64,000 bases of DNA, taken from contig NZ_MSIE01000030.1 in NCBI RefSeq assembly GCF_001921205.1, positions 62,001 through 126,000 of the forward strand, in the 5' to 3' direction. The translations under genes were made by a program, and so were the position numbers. Below are positions 56,765-64,000 of the stretch, one piece after another. The notes under the pieces were generated by a model. The model was not told the DNA's origin, ran no database searches, and worked only from the letters and a program-made list of their open reading frames with translations. The stretch comes from Actinophytocola xanthii (GTDB taxonomy: Bacteria > Actinomycetota > Actinomycetes > Mycobacteriales > Pseudonocardiaceae). Within the stretch, counting starts at the first letter, position 1; each line of letters starts with the position of its first letter.

Positions 56765-58740
56765 CCGGCGCTCTCGGTGCGCAGGACGCGGACGTCGAGT
56801 GCCGGGACCACGAGCCGGCCGGAGCAGGGGGTGTCGGTGAGCAGTTCGGTGCCGGTCGCGGCCAGCTCGACGTCGGTCCCGGTGTGGTTGACCGCGATGA
56901 GGTGGTCGCCGCGGCGGACGAGCTCGAGGCCGGGTGGCACGTCCTGGCGCGGTGAGATGCCGGCGTCGGCGCAGGCGCCGGTCAGGATCGGGTCGAGGTG
57001 CTCGCCGCGCAGCCGGGTCGAGACGTACCAGGCGACACCGGCGCCGAAGGCATGGCGGGTCACCGCGGGCGAGCCCGCGGCTGGTCCGTCTACATAGGAG
57101 TAGACGGTCTCCGCGCCGCGCGGGTGGAGCAGCTCGGTCCACACGTCGGCCACGGCGCCGTTGTCCAGGGTGACCGACTCGCCGGCGTGCAGTGGGCGGA
57201 ACTCCTCGACGGTCAGCCCCAGCACCTCGCGCAGCGCTCCCGGGTACGGTCCGGGGTGGACCCTGTCGTTCGCGTCGACGATGCCGGAGAAGTACGAGAC
57301 CACAAGGGTTCCGCCGTCCTCGACGTAACGGCTCAGCGACGCCGCTGCCTCGGCGGTGACCAGGTACAGGCTGGGCACGACGAGCAGCGGCAGGGTGGTC
57401 TCCGCGCCGCCGGGGCGGACGAAGTCGACGGTCAGGTTCGCCCGCCACAACCGGTCGTAGTACGCCTCGACCCGCTCCCGGTAGTCCAGGTCCGCCGACG
57501 GCCGCCCGGCGAGCTCGACGGCCCACCAGGACTCCCAGTCCCACACCATCCCGACGTCGGCGGCGACCCGGGAGCCGCGCACCTCGGACAGGGCACCGAG
57601 CGCGGCGCCGAGCGCGACGACGTCGCGCCAGACGCCGGTGTCGGTGCCGCCCTGCGGCAGCATCGCCGAGTGGAACTTCTCCATCCCGAACCGGGACGCC
57701 CGCCACTGGAAGAACATGACCGCGTCGGCGCCCCGGGCGAGGTGGGTCAGGCTGTTGCGCCGTAGCTCGCCAGGTCCCTTCGCCAGGTTGCGCTGCTGCC
57801 AGTTGACCGCGCTCGTCGAGTGTTCCAGCAGCATCCACGGCGCACCGCCGGCGACCGACCGGGTGAGGTCGGCCGCCATCGCCAGCTCCACATGGTTGTC
57901 GGTGCGCTCCGCGCGCAGGTAGTGGTCGTTGGCGACCACGTCGACCTCGCTCGCCCAGCGCCAGTAGTCGATGGTCTTGCAGGTCGGCACCATAAAGTTC
58001 GTGGTGACCGGGACACCGGGGGACAGGCGGCGCAGGATGTCCCGCTCGGCGCGGAAGTTGGCCAGGTGCTCGTCGGCCGAGAAGCGCATGAAGTCCAGTC
58101 GCTGAGCCGGGTTCTCCCCGGCCGGGGTCGGGCCTGGTACGCCGATCTCCGCCCAGTCCCCGTAGCGCTGGCTCCAGAACGTGGTTCCCCAGGCGGCGTT
58201 GAGCGCGTCGAGGTCCCCGTACCGCTCCCGCAGCCAGTCCCGGAACGCCGCCGCGGACACCGGGCAGTGGCAGTACGGGTTGGCGCCGCCGTACTCGTTG
58301 TGCGCGTGCCAGAGCACGATCGCGGGATGACCGGCGTACCGCCGGGCCAGCTCCTCGGTGATCCGCGCGGCGGCGGTGCGGTAGGCGGGGGAGCTCGGGC
58401 AGAACGACTGGCGCGACCCGATCGCGAACACCTCGCCCGCCTCGCCGACCAGCCGGCTGTCCGGGTGCCGGCGGCTGAACCAGGGCGGCGGCGCCGCGGT
58501 CGGGGTGGCCAGGTCCACCGCGATCCCACCCTCGGCGAGCAGGTCGAGGACGTGGTCGAGCCAACCGAACCGGAGCTCGCCGGGGGCCGGTTCGAGCTCC
58601 GCCCAGGCGAACACGCCCACCGTCACGAGGTTCACGCCGGCCTCGCGCATGAGCGCCACGTCCTCGACCCACACTTCCGGCGGCCACTGTTCGGGGTTGT
58701 AGTCGCCGCCGAAGGCGATCCGGTCGAGCCGCGGGAGCAT
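56761..58740 (-). CDS. GH42 beta-galactosidase
   Basis: This 659-residue cytoplasmic enzyme has three domains: the catalytic TIM barrel (1-390), the trimerisation domain (~390-590) and a C-terminal beta domain. FGGDYNPEQWP opens the barrel; HAHNEYGG holds acid/base Glu149 and PWMLLEHS nucleophile Glu306. Cys114, Cys157 and Cys159 match the zinc-cluster cysteines of the family. It would hydrolyse imported galacto-oligosaccharides from galactan. ATG 58740 has GGAGGAC upstream. It is divergent from the importer and shares its operator region. Confidence 0.88.
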   Translation of the reverse strand: MLPRLDRIAFGGDYNPEQWPPEVWVEDVALMREAGVNLVTVGVFAWAELEPAPGELRFGWLDHVLDLLAEGGIAVDLATPTAAPPPWFSRRHPDSRLVGEAGEVFAIGSRQSFCPSSPAYRTAAARITEELARRYAGHPAIVLWHAHNEYGGANPYCHCPVSAAAFRDWLRERYGDLDALNAAWGTTFWSQRYGDWAEIGVPGPTPAGENPAQRLDFMRFSADEHLANFRAERDILRRLSPGVPVTTNFMVPTCKTIDYWRWASEVDVVANDHYLRAERTDNHVELAMAADLTRSVAGGAPWMLLEHSTSAVNWQQRNLAKGPGELRRNSLTHLARGADAVMFFQWRASRFGMEKFHSAMLPQGGTDTGVWRDVVALGAALGALSEVRGSRVAADVGMVWDWESWWAVELAGRPSADLDYRERVEAYYDRLWRANLTVDFVRPGGAETTLPLLVVPSLYLVTAEAAASLSRYVEDGGTLVVSYFSGIVDANDRVHPGPYPGALREVLGLTVEEFRPLHAGESVTLDNGAVADVWTELLHPRGAETVYSYVDGPAAGSPAVTRHAFGAGVAWYVSTRLRGEHLDPILTGACADAGISPRQDVPPGLELVRRGDHLIAVNHTGTDVELAATGTELLTDTPCSGRLVVPALDVRVLRTESAG

Positions 58741-58758
58741 GCGTCCTCCGCTCCGACC

Positions 58759-58770
58759 GTGAGCGCTCAC
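58759..58770. promoter_or_regulatory. Perfect GTGAGCGCTCAC operator near GH42
   Basis: A 12-bp perfect palindrome 19 bp upstream of the GH42 start, with LacI-family character (central CG, GAGCGCTC core). The LacI gene at 61933 is the likely source of its repressor. Confidence 0.65.
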
Positions 58771-58806
58771 AGTCGCGATCGTGTCGGCACATCAGCAAGT
58801 CAGCCA

Positions 58807-58849
58807 TTGACAGCGTGTCACGGCACGGCAAAGACTGGAAGCGCTCACA
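58807..58849 (+). promoter_or_regulatory. Importer promoter with second galactan operator
   Basis: -35 TTGACA (58807-58812), 18 bp, -10 AAGACT (58831-58836), then TGGAAGCGCTCACA (58836-58849) over the start point. This is a near-palindrome sharing the GCGCTCAC half with the site at 58759. Binding here would block initiation of the transport operon. Confidence 0.6.
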
Positions 58850-58893
58850 GTTTTCGTACCTCAAGGCGCGACGCAGCGAAACGAGGCCGTGTG

Positions 58894-60186
58894 ATGCGAT
58901 CCCTGCTCCGTCCGATCCCGCTCCTGCTGGCCGTCGCGAGCCTGCTCGCGGCCTGCACCTCCGAGGGCTCGTCCGACGGACCCGGTGGCCGGGTCGAGCT
59001 CTCCTTCTGGACCTGGGCGACCAACGTCGAACGGGTCGTCGACATCTGGAACCGCGAGCACCCGGACGTCCACGTCACGGTCAGCCGCCAGACGATGGGC
59101 GACGAGCTGGTCACCAAGGTGCTCACCGCCGCCGAGGCGGGGAACCCGCCCGACCTGCTCCAGGCCGAGTACCAGGCACTGCCCACCTTCGTCAGCAACG
59201 ACGCCCTCGCCGACATCGGCGAGCACGTCGGCGAAGTGCGGGAGGAGTTCGCCGAGGAGACCTGGGAGCAGGTCACGCTCGGCACCGACGGCGTCTACGC
59301 GGTCCCGCAGGACACCGGCCCGATGATGCTCTACTACCGCGCCGACCTGTTCGACCGGTACGGCCTGCGCGTGCCGACGACGTGGACCGAGTTCGCCCAG
59401 GTGGCCCGGGACCTGCGGGCGAAGACCCGGTCCAGCTACCTGACCACGTTCTCCAGCAACGATCCCGGCTGGTTCGCCGGCCTCGCGCAGCAGGCGGGCG
59501 CCCAGTGGTGGGGTGTGGACGGGGAGAGCTGGACGGTCGGCATCGACGACGAGCCGACGCGGGAGGTGGCCGACTTCTGGGGCGGTCTGGTCTCCGAGGG
59601 GGTGGTGGACGACCAGGCGATGTACACCCCGCAGTGGAACAAGGCGTTGGGCGACGGCACGTTGCTCGCCTGGCCGAGCGCGATCTGGGCGCCCGCGGTG
59701 CTGGAGAGCGTCGCCGCCGGGACCAGGGGCAAGTGGGCCATGGCTCCGCTGCCGACCTGGAATCCCGGTGAGGAACGCACCGGGAACTGGGGCGGCTCCT
59801 CGACCGCCGTGTCCGCCGGCTCCGAGCACGTCGAGGCCGCCGCGGACTTCGCGCTCTGGCTCAACACCGACCCCGCCGCCACCCGGGCCCTGGTCACCGA
59901 GGGCTCGCTCTACCCCGCGGCCAGGGACGCGCAGTCCGGTCCGGCGCTGGACCAGCCGCCGGCGTTCCTCCCCGGACAGTCCACTTTCTACACCGAGGCC
60001 AAGGCCATCGCGGACACCGCGGCGAGGTGGACCTGGGGTCCGAACGTGAACGTCGCCTACCAGGCCTACCGCGACGCGTTCGGCGCGGCGATCACCGAGG
60101 GCTCGCGGTTCTCCGCGGCGGTCGGCGTCATGCACGAGAGAACGGTCGCGGACATGCGCAGGAACGGCTTCACGGTGCGGGGCTAG
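58894..60186 (+). CDS. Sugar ABC transporter substrate-binding lipoprotein
   Basis: The 430-residue lipoprotein has a signal ending in the lipobox LAAC. The fold is the family 1 oligosaccharide-binding type: VELSFWTWATNVERVVDIWN, GNPPDLLQAEYQALPTF, YAVPQDTGPMMLYYR. Solvent-exposed Trp residues (QWWGVDG, NWGGSS) fit carbohydrate stacking. It should bind galacto-oligosaccharides released by GH53. ATG 58894 has ACGAGG 7 bp upstream. The next gene starts 3 bp after its stop. Confidence 0.85.
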   Translation: MRSLLRPIPLLLAVASLLAACTSEGSSDGPGGRVELSFWTWATNVERVVDIWNREHPDVHVTVSRQTMGDELVTKVLTAAEAGNPPDLLQAEYQALPTFVSNDALADIGEHVGEVREEFAEETWEQVTLGTDGVYAVPQDTGPMMLYYRADLFDRYGLRVPTTWTEFAQVARDLRAKTRSSYLTTFSSNDPGWFAGLAQQAGAQWWGVDGESWTVGIDDEPTREVADFWGGLVSEGVVDDQAMYTPQWNKALGDGTLLAWPSAIWAPAVLESVAAGTRGKWAMAPLPTWNPGEERTGNWGGSSTAVSAGSEHVEAAADFALWLNTDPAATRALVTEGSLYPAARDAQSGPALDQPPAFLPGQSTFYTEAKAIADTAARWTWGPNVNVAYQAYRDAFGAAITEGSRFSAAVGVMHERTVADMRRNGFTVRG

Positions 60187-60188
60187 CG

Positions 60189-61094
60189 GTGGCGCGGCGC
60201 GGTGACCGGGGCGCCGCCCGGCCGGGACCCGCCCTGGTTCCCTACCTGTTCCTCGCCCCGGCGATCGTGCTGTTCACGTTGTTCGTGCTGGTGCCGATCG
60301 GGTACACGGCCTACCTGAGCCTGCACCGGGTCCGGGTCAGCGGGCTCGGGCTCGGGCGGGGTTCCCGGACCCAGGTCTTCGCCGGGCTCGACACCTACCG
60401 ACAGGCACTCGGCGACCCCGAGCTCTGGCGGGGCGCGCTGCGGGTACTCGGCTACGGCGCGCTCCTGGTGCCGACGATGCTGGGCCTCGCGCTGCTGTTC
60501 GCGCTCCTGCTGGACCGGCCCCGGGTTCGCCTCGCCCGCTTCAGCCGCATCTCCATCTTCCTGCCCTACGCCGTGCCGGGCGTGGTGGCGAGCGTGCTGT
60601 GGGGGTTCCTCTACCTGCCGGCGCTGACACCGCTGCCGGTCCCGGAGGGGCTGCTCGGGCCTGGCCTGCTGTTCGCGGTGGCCAACATCGGGCTGTGGGG
60701 CGGGGTCGGGTTCAACATGCTGGTGATCCTCACCGCCCTGCGCGCGGTCCCGCCCGAGGTCACGGAGTCGGCGCGGCTGGACGGCGCGTCCGAGCTGCAG
60801 ATCGCGCTGCGGGTGAAGACCCCGCTCGTCACACCGGCGCTGATCATGGCAGGGCTGTTCACGCTGATCGCCACGTTGCAGGTGTACACGGAGCCGACCA
60901 CCCTGGCGCCGCTGACCAACGCCCTGCCCTCGACCTGGACGCCGCTGATGAAGGTCTACAACGACGCGTTCGTCCGGGACGACATCCACTCCGCCGCCGC
61001 GACCTCGGTCGTGCTGGCCGCGATCACCCTCACCTTCTCCCTGGTCTTCCTCCGCGTCGTGGCCGGCCGGGCGTTCGCCGGGGAGCGAAGCTGA
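60189..61094 (+). CDS. Sugar ABC transporter permease (MalF type)
   Basis: This 301-residue permease has six membrane helices. The EAA coupling loop is ESARLDGASELQIALRVKTPLVTPAL. The N-terminal LFLAPAIVLFTLFVLVPIGYTAYLS is typical of CUT1 sugar permeases. GTG 60189 lies almost on the preceding stop. No ATPase gene is in the operon, so a shared MsiK-like ATPase encoded elsewhere is expected, as in other actinobacteria. Confidence 0.85.
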   Translation: MARRGDRGAARPGPALVPYLFLAPAIVLFTLFVLVPIGYTAYLSLHRVRVSGLGLGRGSRTQVFAGLDTYRQALGDPELWRGALRVLGYGALLVPTMLGLALLFALLLDRPRVRLARFSRISIFLPYAVPGVVASVLWGFLYLPALTPLPVPEGLLGPGLLFAVANIGLWGGVGFNMLVILTALRAVPPEVTESARLDGASELQIALRVKTPLVTPALIMAGLFTLIATLQVYTEPTTLAPLTNALPSTWTPLMKVYNDAFVRDDIHSAAATSVVLAAITLTFSLVFLRVVAGRAFAGERS

Positions 61095-61936
61095 TGGCCG
61101 CCGCGCCGGTCCGCGCCGCGCGGCTCCCCTCGCTCGTCCTGCTGGTCGGTGCCGCGTACTGCCTGCTGCCGGTGGCCTGGGTGCTGGTCGCCGCGACCAA
61201 GACCAGCTCGGAGCTGTTCAGCACGTCCACCTTCGTGCCGGGTGGCGCGCTGGCCGGCAACATCGCCGAGCTGGCCGCCTACCGCGCGGGGCTGTTCTGG
61301 CGCTGGGCGGCCAACAGCGCGCTCTACGCCGGGGTGGGGGCGGCGCTGTCGGCGGCGTTGTCCGGGCTCTCCGGCTACGCGCTGGCCAAGTACTCCTTCC
61401 CGGGCCGCACGGTGATCTTCAACGTCCTGCTCGCCGGCGTGCTCGTGCCCGGCGTGGTCCTGGCCGTGCCCCAGTACCTGTTGCTGGCCCGGATGGGGCT
61501 CGCCGACACCTACGCCTCGGTCCTGCTGCCCAGCATCGTGAGCCCGTTCGGCATCTACCTGGCCCGGGTGTACTCCGCCGCCGCCGTGCCCGACGCGGTC
61601 GTCGAGTCGGCCCGCACCGACGGCGCGGGGGAGCTGCGGATCTTCCTCCGGGTGGCACTGCCGATGATGGTGCCGGGGCTGGTGACCGTGTTCCTGTTCC
61701 AGTTCGTCGGCATCTGGAACAACTTCCTGCTGCCGTACATCATGCTGGGCGACGACCGGAAGTTCCCGCTGACCGTCGGGCTGGTCACCATGCTCAAGCA
61801 GGGCAACTCCCAGCCCGCGCTCTACAACCTCGTCATCACCGGCGCGCTGCTGTCGGTGCTGCCCCTGGTCGCGTTGTTCCTCGCGCTCCAGCGGTACTGG
61901 CGGCTCGACCTGATGACGGGAGCGGTGCGGGGATGA
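61094..61936 (+). CDS. Sugar ABC transporter permease (MalG type)
   Basis: This 280-residue partner permease has six helices, and its EAA loop is ESARTDGAGELRIFLRVALPMMVPG. FQFVGIWNNFLLPYIML before the last helices is the usual MalG region. ATG 61094 overlaps the preceding stop by one base (TGATG), showing tight coupling. Confidence 0.86.
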   Translation: MAAAPVRAARLPSLVLLVGAAYCLLPVAWVLVAATKTSSELFSTSTFVPGGALAGNIAELAAYRAGLFWRWAANSALYAGVGAALSAALSGLSGYALAKYSFPGRTVIFNVLLAGVLVPGVVLAVPQYLLLARMGLADTYASVLLPSIVSPFGIYLARVYSAAAVPDAVVESARTDGAGELRIFLRVALPMMVPGLVTVFLFQFVGIWNNFLLPYIMLGDDRKFPLTVGLVTMLKQGNSQPALYNLVITGALLSVLPLVALFLALQRYWRLDLMTGAVRG

Positions 61937-62940
61937 CCGGGGCGAGGCGCAGACGACCCACGATGGACGACGTCGCCGACGTCGCCGGGGTCTCCCGCGG
62001 CACGGTCTCCCGGGCGCTCAACGGCGGCCACCACGTGAGCGGACCGGCGCGTGCGGCGATCGACCGGGCGGTCCGCCGGACGGGCTACGTGATCAACCCG
62101 CACGCGCGCAGCCTCGCCACCCGGCGCTCGATGTCGGTGGCGTTCATCCTCTCCGAGCCCCAGGACCGGCTGTTCGAGGACCCGAACTTCAACATCCTGC
62201 TGCACGGCTGCACCCAGGCGCTGGCCGCGAACGACATCACGGTGCTGCTCACCCTCGCCGGGACGCCGGCCGACCGCGCTCGGGTGAGCCGCTTCGTGAC
62301 CTCGGGACACGTCGACGGCGCGCTGCTGGTCTCCACCCACACCGGCAGCCCGCTGGTCGACGAGCTGGTCGACCAGCAGGTCCCGGTGGTCGCCTGCGGT
62401 CGCCCGGCGGGCCACGAGCACCGGATCTCCTATGTCGCCTCCGACGACCGGGCGGGGGCGCGGCAGATGGTCGAGCACCTGGTCCGGCGCGGGTACCGGC
62501 GGATCGGGATGATCACCGGACCGGCGGACACCCCGGGCGGGGTGGACCGGTTGGCCGGCTACCGCGACGTGCTCGGGGAGGTCGACCCGCGGCTGGTCGT
62601 GGCCGGCGACTACACCCAGGCCAGCGGCGTGGCCGCGATGGAGCGGCTGCTCGCCGGGGCGCCCGACGTCGACGCGGTGTTCGTCGCCTCCGACCTCACC
62701 GCGGCGGGTGCGCTCGCGGCGCTGCGCCGGGCCGGGCGGCGGGTGCCGGAGGACGTCGCGGTGGCGGGGTTCGACGACTCGCGGATCGCCGCCGCCTGCG
62801 ACCCGCCGCTCACCACGATCCGCCAGCCGTGGGCCCGGATCAGCACCGAGATGGTGCGACTGCTGCTGCGGCTCCTCGACGGCGAGGAGAACGCGGCGAT
62901 GATCCTGCCGACGGAGCTGGTGGTCAGAGAGTCAGCGTAG
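61933..62940 (+). CDS. LacI-family regulator of the galactan locus
   Basis: The protein has 335 residues. The helix-turn-helix is TMDDVADVAGVSRGTVSRALNGG and the hinge ends at ARSLATRRS. The core has ILSEPQDRLFEDPNFNILLHG, VASDDRAGARQMVEHL and VAGFDDSRIAAACDPPLTTIRQP. It overlaps the permease by ATGA, so it is made with the importer. The GTGAGCGCTCAC and TGGAAGCGCTCACA sites upstream of the operon are its likely targets, with a galacto-oligosaccharide as inducer. Confidence 0.83.
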   Translation: MTGARRRRPTMDDVADVAGVSRGTVSRALNGGHHVSGPARAAIDRAVRRTGYVINPHARSLATRRSMSVAFILSEPQDRLFEDPNFNILLHGCTQALAANDITVLLTLAGTPADRARVSRFVTSGHVDGALLVSTHTGSPLVDELVDQQVPVVACGRPAGHEHRISYVASDDRAGARQMVEHLVRRGYRRIGMITGPADTPGGVDRLAGYRDVLGEVDPRLVVAGDYTQASGVAAMERLLAGAPDVDAVFVASDLTAAGALAALRRAGRRVPEDVAVAGFDDSRIAAACDPPLTTIRQPWARISTEMVRLLLRLLDGEENAAMILPTELVVRESA

Positions 62941-62965
62941 CAATCCGTCCACAAAGGAGTGAACT

Positions 62966-64000
62966 GTGCGCCGCCGAACCCTTCTCGCCGCCCCACTCGC
63001 CGCCACCGCCGCCTCCCTCGCGGCCCGGGTGCCCGCCGCCGCCGCGGTGGGTCCGCGCATCCGGGGCGCCGACATCTCCTTCACCCTCCAGCACGAGGCG
63101 ATCGGCACGACCTACCGTGACGGGGGGAGTGCCGCCCCGGTCGAGCGGATCCTCGCCGGACGCGGGGCCAACTACGTCCGCCTGCGCGTCTGGACCGCCC
63201 CGCCGGCCGGCTACAGCGACCTCGCCGACGCCCTGACCCTCGCCCGCCGCGCCCACCAGGCCGGCCTGCGGGTGCTGCTGAACCTGCACTACGCCGACTT
63301 CTGGGCCGACCCCGGCAAACAGCCGGTGCCGGCGGCCTGGGCCGGGCAGGACCTGAACACGCTCGCCGCAACCGTGCGCGCCTACACGCGAGACGCCGTC
63401 GCCGCGTTCGAGCGCCAGGGCACCCCGGTGGCGATGGTGCAGGTCGGCAACGAGATCACGGGCGGCATGCTGTTCCCGCTCGGCGAGGTCTACCGCGACG
63501 ACGGCGAGCACTGGTCGGAGTTCGCGACGCTGCTCAGGGCGGGGATCGAGGGCGTGTACGCCGGCCAGGGCGGGAACCGGCCGTTGGTGATGGTGCACAT
63601 CGACCGGGGCGGGGACAACGCCGGCTCGCGCTACTTCTTCGACCACGTACTCGCCCAGGGCGTCTCGTTCGACGTGATCGGCCTGTCGTACTACCCGTTC
63701 TGGCACGGCGACATCGCCGCCCTGCGCGCCAACCTCGACGACCTGTCCACGCGGTACCGCAAGGACCTCGTCGTCGTGGAGACGTCCTACCCCTGGACCC
63801 TGGCCAACGGCGACAGCCTCGGAAACTTCGTGACCAGTGCGGGTCAGCTGCCCGACGGCGGTGCCTACCCGGCGACCCCGGCCGGCCAGGCTGCCTACTT
63901 CGAGCGGCTGCGGGAGGTGCTGGCCGCCGTGCCGGGCGGCCGGGGTGCGGGGTTCTTCGCCTGGGAGCCGGAGTGGCTGCCGGGTGTGGGCTGGGCGCCC
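62966..64000 (+). CDS. Secreted endo-beta-1,4-galactanase, GH53 (3' end outside window)
   Basis: 345 codons are present before the window ends. A Tat-like signal (VRRRTLLAAP, cleavage near AAAAVG) precedes the barrel. GH53 marks are GADISFTLQHEAIG, LRVLLNLHYADFW, VQVGNEITGG with acid/base Glu163, and VVVETSYPWT with nucleophile Glu272. It should cut beta-1,4-galactan side chains of pectin. GTG 62966 follows AAAGGAGT at ideal spacing, 26 bp after the LacI stop, so it is probably in the same operon. Confidence 0.87.
   Translation, partial: MRRRTLLAAPLAATAASLAARVPAAAAVGPRIRGADISFTLQHEAIGTTYRDGGSAAPVERILAGRGANYVRLRVWTAPPAGYSDLADALTLARRAHQAGLRVLLNLHYADFWADPGKQPVPAAWAGQDLNTLAATVRAYTRDAVAAFERQGTPVAMVQVGNEITGGMLFPLGEVYRDDGEHWSEFATLLRAGIEGVYAGQGGNRPLVMVHIDRGGDNAGSRYFFDHVLAQGVSFDVIGLSYYPFWHGDIAALRANLDDLSTRYRKDLVVVETSYPWTLANGDSLGNFVTSAGQLPDGGAYPATPAGQAAYFERLREVLAAVPGGRGAGFFAWEPEWLPGVGWAP

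Overview
The window reads as chromosome of a very high-GC actinobacterium. Coding third positions are almost all G or C, GTG starts and ATGA/GTGA overlaps are common, exported enzymes carry Tat or Sec signals, and ANTAR, DUF2243 and DUF6292 proteins are present. DUF6292 and the overall gene mix suggest a soil- or plant-associated member of the Pseudonocardiales (Amycolatopsis/Saccharothrix-like). That placement is inference; no rRNA or marker gene is present.

Layout. 1-10.6 kb: general metabolism (cut methyltransferase, HD-like protein, debranching-type glucosidase, TPP enzyme, sugar epimerase, RNase Z, and an aldolase-GNAT-GH13 operon). 10.7-15.4 kb: secreted GH28 and GH78 pair. 15.6-20.6 kb: small acidic protein, hemerythrin, GH84 hexosaminidase overlapping a CtaG-like membrane protein, and DUF2243. 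20.9-24.1 kb: a second, Tat-exported GH78. 24.1-26.4 kb: a short accessory segment with a cupin gene, the C-terminal stump of narI, a radical SAM/SPASM enzyme and a 74-residue Cys-rich precursor peptide. 26.5-39 kb: a complete L-rhamnose import and catabolic block (rhaB, isomerase-like gene, aldolase/dehydrogenase, rhaI, rhaM, four ABC genes) and its LacI-type regulator. 39-44 kb: a SecD-P1-like lipoprotein and three arabinan-directed GH43 enzymes. 44-56.7 kb: mixed genes (tandem GNAT and CoA-ligase, penicillin-acylase-type amidase, two GAF-ANTAR regulators, desaturase, CPBP protease, dioxygenase, TetR). 56.8-64 kb: a galactan locus (GH42, ABC importer, LacI regulator, GH53 running off the end).

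How the parts fit. GH28, two GH78, three GH43, GH42 and GH53 together match the linkages of rhamnogalacturonan I: the backbone and its arabinan and galactan side chains. The rha genes would take up and catabolise the released L-rhamnose. Four sites related to the palindrome TGAAACGTTTCA lie in front of both rhamnosidases, the rha transport operon and the LacI gene, defining a local regulon. A separate GTGAGCGCTCAC-type pair sits between GH42 and the galactan importer. A perfect CebR-type box, TGGGAGCGCTCCCA, precedes the endo-arabinanase.

The most unusual element is the peptide/radical SAM pair at 24.7-26.4 kb. It looks like a compact RiPP-type system whose precursor has a Sec-like signal peptide and ends in two vicinal Cys pairs. 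Three exactly 11-bp-spaced direct repeats lie upstream and a hairpin lies between the two genes. It abuts the remnant of a deleted nitrate reductase operon.
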